Shown one piece after another: positions 6,765-12,906 of a DNA stretch of 42,382 bases. Below the pieces are notes generated by a model. The model saw nothing but the letters and a program-made list of their open reading frames with translations. It searched no databases and was not told the DNA's origin. This stretch comes from a virus, in IMG/VR virus record IMGVR_UViG_3300031812_000007, positions 1 to 42,382 of that record. The stretch is one strand, 5' to 3'. Within the stretch, counting starts at the first letter, position 1. Each line of letters starts with the position of its first letter. The translations under genes and the position numbers were made by a program.

Positions 6765-6815
6765 TGTTAAAGTGGTTTCATCTTGGCGTTTCTCAGCGCC
6801 AAGATGTGCTATAAT
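6760..6815 (+). promoter_or_regulatory. Early promoter P3 with 10-bp perfect inverted repeat
   Basis: TATAAT at 6810-6815 with TG at 6807-6808 (extended -10). A perfect 10-bp inverted repeat, CATCTTGGCG (6779-6788) with CGCCAAGATG (6797-6806), ends just before the -10 box. Upstream is TTTAATGTTAAA (6760-6771), the exact reverse complement of the P1 element; the bases after it also match P1. It drives the operon that includes the anti-CRISPR gene. Confidence 0.75.
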
Positions 6816-6838
6816 GAGAATAGAAGGAAGGAGGACCC

Positions 6839-7174
6839 ATGAGCAAGCAGTCAATTGAGGAGAGGCTGGCCAGTCCCGATTGCCCGGTTCTGTTCATCCC
6901 CGACAGGGGGGTGATCGAGTACCTCAAACCGGGAGACCTCGCCATTGACTGCTTCGGCAGGGCAGCCGAAGTGGTCGAGATCGCCTACCGCGGGGAAACC
7001 CGTGATGGGCGGTCGTACATTGGATTCTACACCCGCCTAGGAGACCACTCTACGGTCTCCCAGTCGTACGTGGAGGGACGGCTGGTGCGAACCATTCCGC
7101 TCACTGGCTGGTTCACCAGCCATGAACTGGACGAGATCGAGCAAAGGTTGTTGAAACAGGAGGGTTCCCGGTGA
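6839..7174 (+). CDS. Early protein of unknown function, 111 aa
   Basis: First gene behind promoter P3, with AAGGAGGACCC before the ATG. The middle (LKPGDLAIDCFGRAAEVVEI to about residue 85) alternates strands and turns like a small SH3-type barrel, followed by a C-terminal helix (HELDEIEQRLLKQ). No membrane or catalytic signature. The stop overlaps the GTG start of the anti-CRISPR gene by four bases (GTGA), so the two are translationally coupled. That makes this a candidate anti-defence partner, but the function is unknown. Confidence 0.75.
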   Translation: MSKQSIEERLASPDCPVLFIPDRGVIEYLKPGDLAIDCFGRAAEVVEIAYRGETRDGRSYIGFYTRLGDHSTVSQSYVEGRLVRTIPLTGWFTSHELDEIEQRLLKQEGSR

Positions 7175-7551
7175 TCATCGCCAACGCGCTCTCCCTCAAC
7201 ATGCTCCCGCCGGGTTGCACTTCCGGCGGCATCATCTTCCGCCGCTTGAGCCTCGAAGAGGCTCAACGGCTCGTCCGCGAGGCGGACACGGTTGTGTCCG
7301 CCATCGGGCACGCGGACACCGCCCGGCTGGTCGGCGCGCAGCTCGGTGTCGAGCTAGCCGCCGACCGGCGCTCCGTCACCCTAGGTGACGAGCTCACTCT
7401 CGTGGCCCAGTACATTGGGCCCCGCCTCCCTGAGGGCGCAACGGAGCTCCCTCAGGGCGCGCGGATCGAGTACTTTTTGGTCCGCCTCGCCTCCGGCGAG
7501 GAACTCGCCGGACGGGGCGACCACGTGTTTTTCCCCCAGGGCGGGCGCTAG
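7171..7551 (+). CDS. AcrIII-1 type viral ring nuclease (DUF1874), anti-CRISPR
   Basis: A 126-aa protein of the DUF1874 family, whose characterised members are ring nucleases (AcrIII-1). They bind and rapidly cut cyclic tetra-adenylate, the second messenger of type III CRISPR systems, and so block Csm6/Csx1-type effectors. Visible signatures: N-terminal strand IIANALSLNML, which resembles the ANAFSINML of the archaeal virus SIRV1 protein; SAIGHADTA with the catalytic-type histidine at residue 47; and GPRLPEGA with Arg85 and Glu88, positions associated with the active site in the family. A C-terminal tail (from about residue 107) extends beyond the usual core. Start is GTG at 7171 after AGGAGGG, overlapping the previous stop; the ATG alternative at residue 11 would remove strand 1. 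The stop lies in the loop of a terminator hairpin. Confidence 0.9.
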   Translation: MIIANALSLNMLPPGCTSGGIIFRRLSLEEAQRLVREADTVVSAIGHADTARLVGAQLGVELAADRRSVTLGDELTLVAQYIGPRLPEGATELPQGARIEYFLVRLASGEELAGRGDHVFFPQGGR

Positions 7552-7570
7552 GCCCGCCCTCTTTGTTTTC
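7538..7570 (+). terminator. Terminator-like hairpin overlapping the end of the anti-CRISPR gene
   Basis: AGGGCGGGC (7538-7546), loop GCTAG containing the stop codon, GCCCGCCCT (7552-7560), then CTTTGTTTTC (7561-7570). The next ribosome binding site (GGAGG, 7571-7575) follows immediately, as at 4849. It probably gives partial termination after the anti-CRISPR gene. Confidence 0.75.
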
Positions 7571-7579
7571 GGAGGACGC

Positions 7580-7837
7580 ATGGCGAAATCCAAGGCCGGT
7601 ACATGGTCAGCAATCCGCGGCGGTTGCATCGCCGCTGTGGTCGAGCTGAACGACGCCGGCGAAGCCACTCTCATGAGGCCGCAGCAATGCGGCCCGGACG
7701 GCTGGGAGTTGACGGCGGAGTGGGGGTACTACCCCGATTGTACCCCTGCAGACGCCATTACTATCCTGCGGCGGGCCGCGCCGGGGTCGCGCATCGTGCG
7801 AGGCATCCCGCGCCCGCTTCCGTTGGAGAAGTACTAA
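7580..7837 (+). CDS. Small early protein, 85 aa, unknown function
   Basis: Begins MAKSKAGTWSAIRGGCIA after GGAGG. Compact alpha/beta composition with strands in the first half (CIAAVVELNDAGEATLM), a Trp/Tyr-rich centre (GWELTAEWGYYPD) and a helix (PADAITILRRA). No recognised domain. The stop and the next ATG share one base (TAATG), so translation is coupled with the 72-aa protein that follows. Confidence 0.7.
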   Translation: MAKSKAGTWSAIRGGCIAAVVELNDAGEATLMRPQQCGPDGWELTAEWGYYPDCTPADAITILRRAAPGSRIVRGIPRPLPLEKY

Positions 7838-8055
7838 TGCGACAAGCAGAAGTAGTAGTCGGACAGAAATACCTCGCCCAAGTGGACGGTGACCTCGTCA
7901 TCGTGCGGGTCACCGCCCGCATGCCTTGGCGTCGCGGCCGCCTCGACGTGTTCGAGGCCGAAGACCTAGCCACAGGCCGCCGCATCCACGTCACGTCCGC
8001 GCGGCTGCTGGGTTACGTGACGAGGGAGGACCTGCAGCGATGGATCCAGGATTAG
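7837..8055 (+). CDS. Small SH3-like protein, 72 aa
   Basis: Reads VVVGQKYLAQVDGDLVIVRV, then a basic loop (RMPWRRGRL), FEAEDLATGRRIHV and a terminal helix. The strand-turn order resembles small SH3/KOW-like barrels (inference from pattern only). The start overlaps the previous stop; the end overlaps the next gene by 16 bases. Function unknown. Confidence 0.7.
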   Translation: MRQAEVVVGQKYLAQVDGDLVIVRVTARMPWRRGRLDVFEAEDLATGRRIHVTSARLLGYVTREDLQRWIQD

Positions 8056-8462
8056 TGCTGGTTTACAAGGTGGTCCGCAGGACCGAGCAAGGCACGCTCG
8101 TGTCCTGCCTTATGGACCACCCTGAGCTCCTGGTTGAGTACAAGCCCGGCGAGTGGGCCGAGGCCCCGGTGGGCGGGCTGTTGGTCTTCTGGAGCCGGGC
8201 ATCCGCCGACGGCTTCGCTCAGAGGCTTCGCGCCAAGACGCACAACCGCTATGAGGTCTGGGAGTGCGAGGCGAAGGAGTCGGTCCAGCTCCCGGGCCTC
8301 CGGGTGGCCTGCACCGATATGGTAAACGCGGTCAAGTGGCTATGGGGGCACCCCTGCCTCCGGCCGGTCGCAGACGAAATCCGCCTGGGCGGCTTCGGTA
8401 GCTGGCCCACGGGCACGTGGGCCTTCAGGCGGGTGCGCTTGCTCAGGAGGTGTGAAGGATGA
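8040..8462 (+). CDS. Early protein of unknown function, 140 aa
   Basis: The ATG at 8040 lies behind GGGAGGACC inside the end of the preceding gene. The product starts MDPGLVLVYKVVRRTEQGT and is rich in Trp and charged residues, with helix ADGFAQRLRAKTHNR near the middle and five cysteines in the C-terminal two thirds without zinc-finger spacing. I do not recognise it. Its stop overlaps the next ATG (ATGA), so it is coupled to the family A copy at 8459. Confidence 0.7.
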   Translation: MDPGLVLVYKVVRRTEQGTLVSCLMDHPELLVEYKPGEWAEAPVGGLLVFWSRASADGFAQRLRAKTHNRYEVWECEAKESVQLPGLRVACTDMVNAVKWLWGHPCLRPVADEIRLGGFGSWPTGTWAFRRVRLLRRCEG

Positions 8463-8806
8463 CGGTTCAAGTGGTCTCTGATAGCCGGATTTCCGGCATC
8501 TTTACCAACGTCAAGCTGCTGCGAGTGGACAGGGCGTGTGCTGAGGTTGTCACGCCCAGCGACGCCTTCACGATGTCGGTGGAAGCCGGCAAGTGGTTGG
8601 CAACCGTCGAAGCCCCTCAAGGCCTCGTCATCCGGACCGCTGACGGCGGCATCACGATGCACGGTGACTTGAGGGTGAAGGTGACCGGCATGGGGCGTGT
8701 CCACGTAGACATGCCCACAGATAAGTGGTTCTCAGTGAACGCGCCGCTTGTAACCTTCGACGGCAGCGGCGCGGAAGAGGAGAAGGAGAAGTCCCGGCGG
8801 GGGTAA
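8459..8806 (+). CDS. Family A small beta-rich protein (copy 3, 115 aa)
   Basis: The most divergent of the five family A proteins. The N-terminal layout (MTVQVVSDSRISGIFTNVK) and the alternating strands (VEAPQGLVI, LRVKVTG, RVHVDMP) match the others, and it ends in an acidic then basic tail (GAEEEKEKSRRG). AGGAGG is eight bases before the ATG. Function unknown; the next copy follows after 34 bases. Confidence 0.7.
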   Translation: MTVQVVSDSRISGIFTNVKLLRVDRACAEVVTPSDAFTMSVEAGKWLATVEAPQGLVIRTADGGITMHGDLRVKVTGMGRVHVDMPTDKWFSVNAPLVTFDGSGAEEEKEKSRRG

Positions 8807-8840
8807 CCGGCCTCCGCCCACCTAGATGTAAGGAGGACCT

Positions 8841-9179
8841 ATGCACGTGACAATCAATAACAATGGACCTATTAATGGCTGGGTATACTCCGCCAGGCGG
8901 GTTGAAGTCGCGCCCGACGTAATTTCGCTGGCGGTCGGATCCACGGACATTCAGGTGCCCGTAGAACCCGGCAGTGTGGAAATCCGAGTCTTAGCGCCCA
9001 ACGGCGTTCTCCTGGGCACGAACGACGTTGAGCTTTACGTCAACGCGAACCTCAACATCCACGTTGAGGCGCACGGGCGCATCGCCGTCAAGGCGCGAGA
9101 CGTGGACGGGTTCTCGATGACCACTTGGGTTGTTCGGCTCGCCGAGCCTGAGAAGAACGAGCGAGAGCGTACGCGTTAG
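8841..9179 (+). CDS. Family A small beta-rich protein (copy 4, 112 aa)
   Basis: MHVTINNNGPINGWVYSARR matches copy 2 at the start, and PVEPGSVEIRV matches copy 2 (PFKPGSIELEV). Strands continue to WVVRLAEPE, then a charged tail (KNERERTR). Strong ribosome binding site AAGGAGGACCT. Function unknown. Confidence 0.75.
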   Translation: MHVTINNNGPINGWVYSARRVEVAPDVISLAVGSTDIQVPVEPGSVEIRVLAPNGVLLGTNDVELYVNANLNIHVEAHGRIAVKARDVDGFSMTTWVVRLAEPEKNERERTR

Positions 9180-9187
9180 GAGGAAAC

Positions 9188-9490
9188 ATGGACCCCAATT
9201 CGGTGAGAGAGCATGTAGCGCGTAGCATCTTGGTGGATGCCGCGCTCGACACCTACTACGAAGCCCGGAAACAGGCCGACACGGACAGTTTCGAGAGCGA
9301 CGCGTGGCGGTGCTTCGGAGAAGCCCTTCGAGGCATCGAGCTGTGGATCTGTCAGGTTTATCACCACGGATTCCCGCCGGAGCAGGCCGACGAGCGTTTC
9401 CTAGAACATGAGGCTCAGCGGCGCGGACTGGGCACGGACACGCCGTCCGTGATCATTGACCGCGAGCTAGCTCGGAGAGGGTCACGATGA
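9188..9490 (+). CDS. Helical early protein of unknown function, 100 aa
   Basis: Preceded by TTAGGAGGAAAC. Predicted mostly helical: VREHVARSILVDAALDTYYE, then WRCFGEALRGIELWICQVYH and a basic C-terminus. No domain recognised. Its stop overlaps the next start (ATGA). Confidence 0.7.
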   Translation: MDPNSVREHVARSILVDAALDTYYEARKQADTDSFESDAWRCFGEALRGIELWICQVYHHGFPPEQADERFLEHEAQRRGLGTDTPSVIIDRELARRGSR

Positions 9491-9684
9491 AGGTCCGCGT
9501 GGTCTGCAACTTTCAAACCTTCAGGTTCGAGGACGTGCTCCGGCTCGGAATCGAGCCGAAGCGCGTTCGCATCGAGACCGCCGACGGGCAGGTGACTGAG
9601 TTGCCGTTCGACCACGCGTACGGCCTAGCGACAGTGGTCGTGTTCGAGGAAATCATGAGGAGGGCTTATGGACCGCACGAGTGA
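9487..9684 (+). CDS. Small early protein, 65 aa
   Basis: MKVRVVCNFQTFRFEDV, then IETADGQVTELPF and a C-terminal helix. The strand content recalls family A, but the match is too weak to assign it there. The terminal RRAYG residues are encoded by the next gene's ribosome binding site and start, so their likeness to the end of the 11337 product (RTYGH) has no meaning. Overlaps the next gene by 17 bases. Confidence 0.65.
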   Translation: MKVRVVCNFQTFRFEDVLRLGIEPKRVRIETADGQVTELPFDHAYGLATVVVFEEIMRRAYGPHE

Positions 9685-10015
9685 CGACATCATCAAGGCC
9701 CTGCAGGCAGCCATGGGGCCGGAGGCCTCGCTCGAGGACGCCGAGGCCGTCTATGAGTTCTGGGGGCACGAGGAGTGCCTCAGGCTCATCGAAAAACCGG
9801 ATTCGAAGTTCTTCCAGGCCGCGGTCGAAATCGCTGTCTCTGACCTTCGACCCACTGTGGACAGCCTCTTAGCGGAGATCCTGACATACGTGGAGTCCAT
9901 CGACCTTTGGGAAGGCGACCGCTTGGCTCTAGAAGCGAACTCCTACCAGCTTCTAGTGTCCGCGCAGAGGCTGCATGGTCTCTTGAAGTCCAAGGAGGAG
10001 CAGGATGGCGTCTGA
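9668..10015 (+). CDS. Family C early protein (115 aa), paralogue of the gene at 11062
   Basis: The segment AEAVYEFWGHEECLRLIEKP aligns with ALAFLDYWGLEEALRILETQ in the 87-aa product of 11062, followed by a similar helix (AAVEIA / RAIDEA). Predicted all-helical with an extra C-terminal helix pair. Function unknown. The two family C genes flank the DNA methyltransferase gene, so one may have arisen by duplication around it. GGAGGG precedes the ATG. Confidence 0.7.
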   Translation: MDRTSDDIIKALQAAMGPEASLEDAEAVYEFWGHEECLRLIEKPDSKFFQAAVEIAVSDLRPTVDSLLAEILTYVESIDLWEGDRLALEANSYQLLVSAQRLHGLLKSKEEQDGV

Positions 10016-11051
10016 AAAGCCCGGCACCGGCTTGAGGTTCATTGACCTGTTTGCCGGAATAGGAGGGATGCGAATGGGCTTCGAGGCGGTGGGAGGACGC
10101 TGCGTCTTTACTTCAGAGTGGGACCCGTGGTGTCAACAAACCTACTGTGCAAACTTCGCCGTTGACCATCCGGTCCGCGGAGATATCCGTCATGTTTCCG
10201 AGGGCGAGATTCCCGAGCATGACGTGCTGTTGGCGGGATTCCCGTGCCAGCCTTTTTCCGTTGCCGGGGTGTCCGCGAGAAACGCATTGGGACGACCGCA
10301 CGGGTTCCGTTGCCAAACCCAGGGTACGCTGTTTTTCGAAATCGCCCGCATTCTAGCTTCCCATCGCCCGGCGGCATTCCTCCTGGAGAACGTCAAGAAC
10401 CTAGTCCGTCATGACCAAGGGAGAACGTTCAAGATCATCATGCAGACCCTGACGGAGGAGCTCGGCTACCACGTCGATTGGCGGATCATCAACGCTAGAG
10501 GGTGGGTCCCTCAGCGCAGGGAGCGCATTTTCATCGCAGGCTTCCGAGCCGATACCGGTTTCTCTTTCAAGGACCTACAGGTCCCCGACCCGGACAAAGG
10601 GCCGCGGCTCCGCTCGATTCTGCATCCGGAGGACGGCACTGAGGAGCCGGAGCCTCCGTACACCGAGGGCCCCACAGCCAAGGTCGCCGCCAAGTACACG
10701 CTGAGCGAGAAGTTATGGTCCTGCTTGATAAATCACAAAGAGAGGCACAGGCAAAAGGGCAACGGCTTCGGGTACGGTCTCTTCGGACCGGATGACGTAG
10801 CAAGGACGCTGTTAGCGCGCTACTGCTATGACGGTGCCGAGATCCTGATCCGGCAGGACGGAAAGCCCCCGCGCAAGCTGACGCCGCGGGAATGCGCAAG
10901 GTTGATGGGTTTCGACGGACCCGGAAGGAGGCTGTTCCGGATTCCGGTTTCGGACACCCGGGCTTATCGGCAGTTTGGTAACGCGGTTGTCGTTCCGGTC
11001 GTGGAAAGCATTGCAAGACTTATGCTTCCCCACATACTTCAAGTTAAATAG
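10005..11051 (+). CDS. DNA (cytosine-5) methyltransferase, Dcm type
   Basis: A 348-aa enzyme that transfers a methyl group from S-adenosylmethionine to carbon 5 of cytosine in DNA. All main motifs are in order: I, DLFAGIGG (14-21); IV, GFPCQPFS with the catalytic Cys81; VI, ENV (128-130); VIII, QRRER (170-174); IX, RKLTPRECARLMGF (290-303); X, QFGNAV (323-328). The target recognition region contains GNGFGYGLF and ARYCYDGAEILI, which resemble E. coli Dcm and EcoRII-type enzymes (CCWGG); the target is inferred, not shown. No restriction enzyme gene is nearby, so it probably protects phage DNA from host restriction or alters expression. AAGGAGG precedes the ATG, which overlaps the family C gene by 11 bases. 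Confidence 0.95.
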   Translation: MASEKPGTGLRFIDLFAGIGGMRMGFEAVGGRCVFTSEWDPWCQQTYCANFAVDHPVRGDIRHVSEGEIPEHDVLLAGFPCQPFSVAGVSARNALGRPHGFRCQTQGTLFFEIARILASHRPAAFLLENVKNLVRHDQGRTFKIIMQTLTEELGYHVDWRIINARGWVPQRRERIFIAGFRADTGFSFKDLQVPDPDKGPRLRSILHPEDGTEEPEPPYTEGPTAKVAAKYTLSEKLWSCLINHKERHRQKGNGFGYGLFGPDDVARTLLARYCYDGAEILIRQDGKPPRKLTPRECARLMGFDGPGRRLFRIPVSDTRAYRQFGNAVVVPVVESIARLMLPHILQVK

Positions 11052-11061
11052 AGGGACTTAC

Positions 11062-11325
11062 ATGCTGTCTGAGAAGCTCGAAATCCGCAACGAGCGCGAG
11101 TTGATCCACTACCTGGCTCGCGCCATCAAGCTGGCGGAGCTAGGGCCGTACTGCCATCCGGACTACTGCAAGCCGTCGGAGAACGACGCCCTGGCGTTTC
11201 TCGACTACTGGGGCCTCGAAGAGGCCTTGCGCATTCTCGAGACCCAGGACGAGGAGCGGCTCGCCCGGGCCATTGACGAGGCGTGGCACGCCGGGGCTTG
11301 GGAGGACTATGAGGACGAATGTTAG
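11062..11325 (+). CDS. Family C early protein (87 aa)
   Basis: Shorter paralogue of the 9668 product; see the shared D/E-x-W-G-x-E-E block (LDYWGLEEALRIL). Helical and acidic, with two cysteines (CHPDYC) in the middle that the paralogue lacks. The ATG at 11062 is preceded by GAGGGA; longer readings would begin inside the methyltransferase gene. Function unknown. Confidence 0.7.
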   Translation: MLSEKLEIRNERELIHYLARAIKLAELGPYCHPDYCKPSENDALAFLDYWGLEEALRILETQDEERLARAIDEAWHAGAWEDYEDEC

Positions 11326-11336
11326 AAGGAGGACAG

Positions 11337-11651
11337 ATGAAAGTTGACATCGTCACAACAAACTCTTTCGGGGGAAGCTTCCCCTCCACGAACAAGCTTT
11401 CAGTGTTCAGCGACTTAGTCCGGGTGGAAACCTTGGACGGTAAGTTCGAGGTACCGATCTTAGACGGTGAAGCGAGGATTACCGTCAAGGCTGACAGCTA
11501 TATGAACGCCTTCATTGGAGCCTGCGCTCTAGCCGTGAAGGGGACCGTTCAGGTTCTAGTGAAGGACCGGCAGATCACCTGTGAGGGCTTGGACGATTCC
11601 AAGTTCAAGGCGGAGTGCAAGGAGATCATTTGGAGGACCTATGGCCACTGA
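11337..11651 (+). CDS. Family A small beta-rich protein (copy 5, 104 aa)
   Basis: MKVDIVTTNSFGGSFPSTNK follows the family A start pattern (strand, TTN/STN, Gly, strand), then VRVETLDGKFEVPI and repeated strands. I use the ATG at 11337, preceded by AAGGAGGACAG. It overlaps the family B gene at 11641 by 11 bases, repeating the A-B pairing seen at 4858-5470. Function unknown. Confidence 0.7.
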   Translation: MKVDIVTTNSFGGSFPSTNKLSVFSDLVRVETLDGKFEVPILDGEARITVKADSYMNAFIGACALAVKGTVQVLVKDRQITCEGLDDSKFKAECKEIIWRTYGH

Positions 11652-11937
11652 CGTGAAGAAACTAACCAGCTTCCAAGAGCTGGAAGAGATGTTCGTTCCG
11701 GAGTTCCGCGAGGACCTCCGAAAGCTGGCACACGGTGCCCGGTACATTGTGGTGTACCAGAACGTAGACCTGACCTCGTTCTGGTTCGGTGCTCGAAGTG
11801 CGCTTAAGGTGGGCCCGAGCTGCCAAGTTCAGACCCTGTTAGAGGCCTTGGAGGGCTTCATTCAGGAGCCGATGTCGGGTAGGCTCTATCCGGTGGCCTA
11901 CTGGGAGTCGCCCGAAGCTGCGAAGGAGGTGAACTGA
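11641..11937 (+). CDS. Family B early protein (98 aa), paralogue of the gene at 4858
   Basis: MATDVKKLTSFQELEEMF, then ARYIVVYQNVD, SALKVGPSCQVQTLLEAL and LYPVAYWES: collinear with the 95-aa product at 4858. The start at 11641 is set by GGAGGACCT and by alignment with the paralogue; an upstream in-frame start at 11581 would add unrelated residues. It shares one base with the next start (TGATG). Function unknown. Confidence 0.75.
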   Translation: MATDVKKLTSFQELEEMFVPEFREDLRKLAHGARYIVVYQNVDLTSFWFGARSALKVGPSCQVQTLLEALEGFIQEPMSGRLYPVAYWESPEAAKEVN

Positions 11938-12152
11938 TGCCGCGAGGCCGCACACCCAGGGGCGACAGCCCCGTCCGTTGGGTCATTTGGCTGCCGGGCG
12001 AGCTGGCGGCCAAGGTTGAGCTTCTGCTCTACGATCCGCTCCTGCAGCGCCCGCGCTACGGCATGAAGAGCGAGGCATGCCGCCAAGCGCTGGAGCTGTG
12101 GCTTGAGCAGGTTGCCGGAGGTGAACATGGTAAGAGCCAGACTCCTGCTTGA
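11937..12152 (+). CDS. Putative ribbon-helix-helix-like small protein, 71 aa
   Basis: A basic N-terminus (MPRGRTPRGDSP), one short strand (VRWVIWLP), a helix (GELAAKVELLLYD), then a second helix (SEACRQALELWLEQ). This beta-alpha-alpha order is that of ribbon-helix-helix DNA-binding proteins, so a transcription regulator is plausible. The assignment rests on pattern alone. Confidence 0.65.
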   Translation: MPRGRTPRGDSPVRWVIWLPGELAAKVELLLYDPLLQRPRYGMKSEACRQALELWLEQVAGGEHGKSQTPA

Positions 12153-12381
12153 GGCGGCTTACGCCCTGCTTGACGAGCTAGCCTTTCTAGCTCCCTCGAA
12201 GGAGCTGGAACAGATCCTCCGGGAGGTTAGGCAGGCCAGGCTGGAGATGCTCTACAACACGAGATCTGAAGAGGTCACGGACCGGCAGGTTGCCGAGTAC
12301 CTCTGCGATGCCGCGGTCCTGCTGCTGCAAGCCGGGCTGGGCAAGTTGGCGTTTAGGGTCCTTGAAGGGAGCAAGCGATGA
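12127..12381 (+). CDS. Small helical early protein, 84 aa
   Basis: I start it at ATG 12127 (GGAGGTGAAC in front) rather than a TTG at 12103. Entirely helical and Leu/Ala-rich (AAYALLDELAFLA, CDAAVLLLQAGLGKLAF), without charge-free membrane segments. Function unknown. ATGA overlap with the next gene. Confidence 0.65.
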   Translation: MVRARLLLEAAYALLDELAFLAPSKELEQILREVRQARLEMLYNTRSEEVTDRQVAEYLCDAAVLLLQAGLGKLAFRVLEGSKR

Positions 12382-12707
12382 CACTGAAATCCGAGATCAT
12401 GCTGTGGGTTGCCGAAAACGTTGCCCAGTGTCTAGTAGGCGCTGCTGACTGTCTCTCTCAGCAGTTGGGAGACACCATTGAGAAGGCGCTGCCTGAGCAC
12501 AAGGACCTCGAAGAGGCTTGCCTGGGCAACGATGACGGTTTCGCCTTGGCGGACATCATCGAGTCTGCTGAGTGGCTCGCCGACGTTTGGAACCAGATCA
12601 GCGAGCAGCCGGATGTGTCGCTTCAGTTGGCGGCTATCGCTGCCGGCACAGCGAAAAGGCTCAAGGAAACAGCTTCGACGCTTAAGGAGGATTGTTGCGA
12701 TGTATGA
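12378..12707 (+). CDS. Helical acidic early protein, 109 aa
   Basis: MTLKSEIMLWVAENVAQCLV..., all-helical, acidic, with a helix-rich centre (ADIIESAEWLADVWNQISEQ) and a Cys pair at the C-terminus (DCCDV). No known domain. Coupled to its neighbours by overlapping stop and start codons. Confidence 0.65.
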   Translation: MTLKSEIMLWVAENVAQCLVGAADCLSQQLGDTIEKALPEHKDLEEACLGNDDGFALADIIESAEWLADVWNQISEQPDVSLQLAAIAAGTAKRLKETASTLKEDCCDV

Positions 12708-12906
12708 CGAACTTGACATTGTGACCTTGGTCACCGAAGCGCGAGCGAAAATCCTGCGCGGAGAGGAGGTCCCGCTCGAAGAGCTGCGGCAGGCTCTCGC
12801 CGCGGTTCGAAAGGCGCGGGCCGCCCTCGTAGGGGCGAAGCCCAAGCGCAGGTCCGCCAAGGTGAAGTTGGAGGAGATCTTCGATGATCAAGGGCAGGCC
12901 CTTTGA
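12700..12906 (+). CDS. Small basic helical protein, 68 aa
   Basis: MYDELDIVTLVTEARAKIL, a long helix through LRQALAAVRKARAALV, then a basic stretch (GAKPKRRSAKVK). GGAGG lies nine bases before the ATG at 12700. It overlaps the nuclease gene by 23 bases, so it may be a small accessory of the recombination genes. Function unknown. Confidence 0.65.
   Translation: MYDELDIVTLVTEARAKILRGEEVPLEELRQALAAVRKARAALVGAKPKRRSAKVKLEEIFDDQGQAL

Noticed and set aside
9487-11651. Similarity between the C-termini of the 65-aa protein (RRAYG) and family A copy 5 (RTYGH)
   Set aside because: Both ends are encoded by the overlapping ribosome binding site and ATG of the next gene, so the likeness is a by-product.
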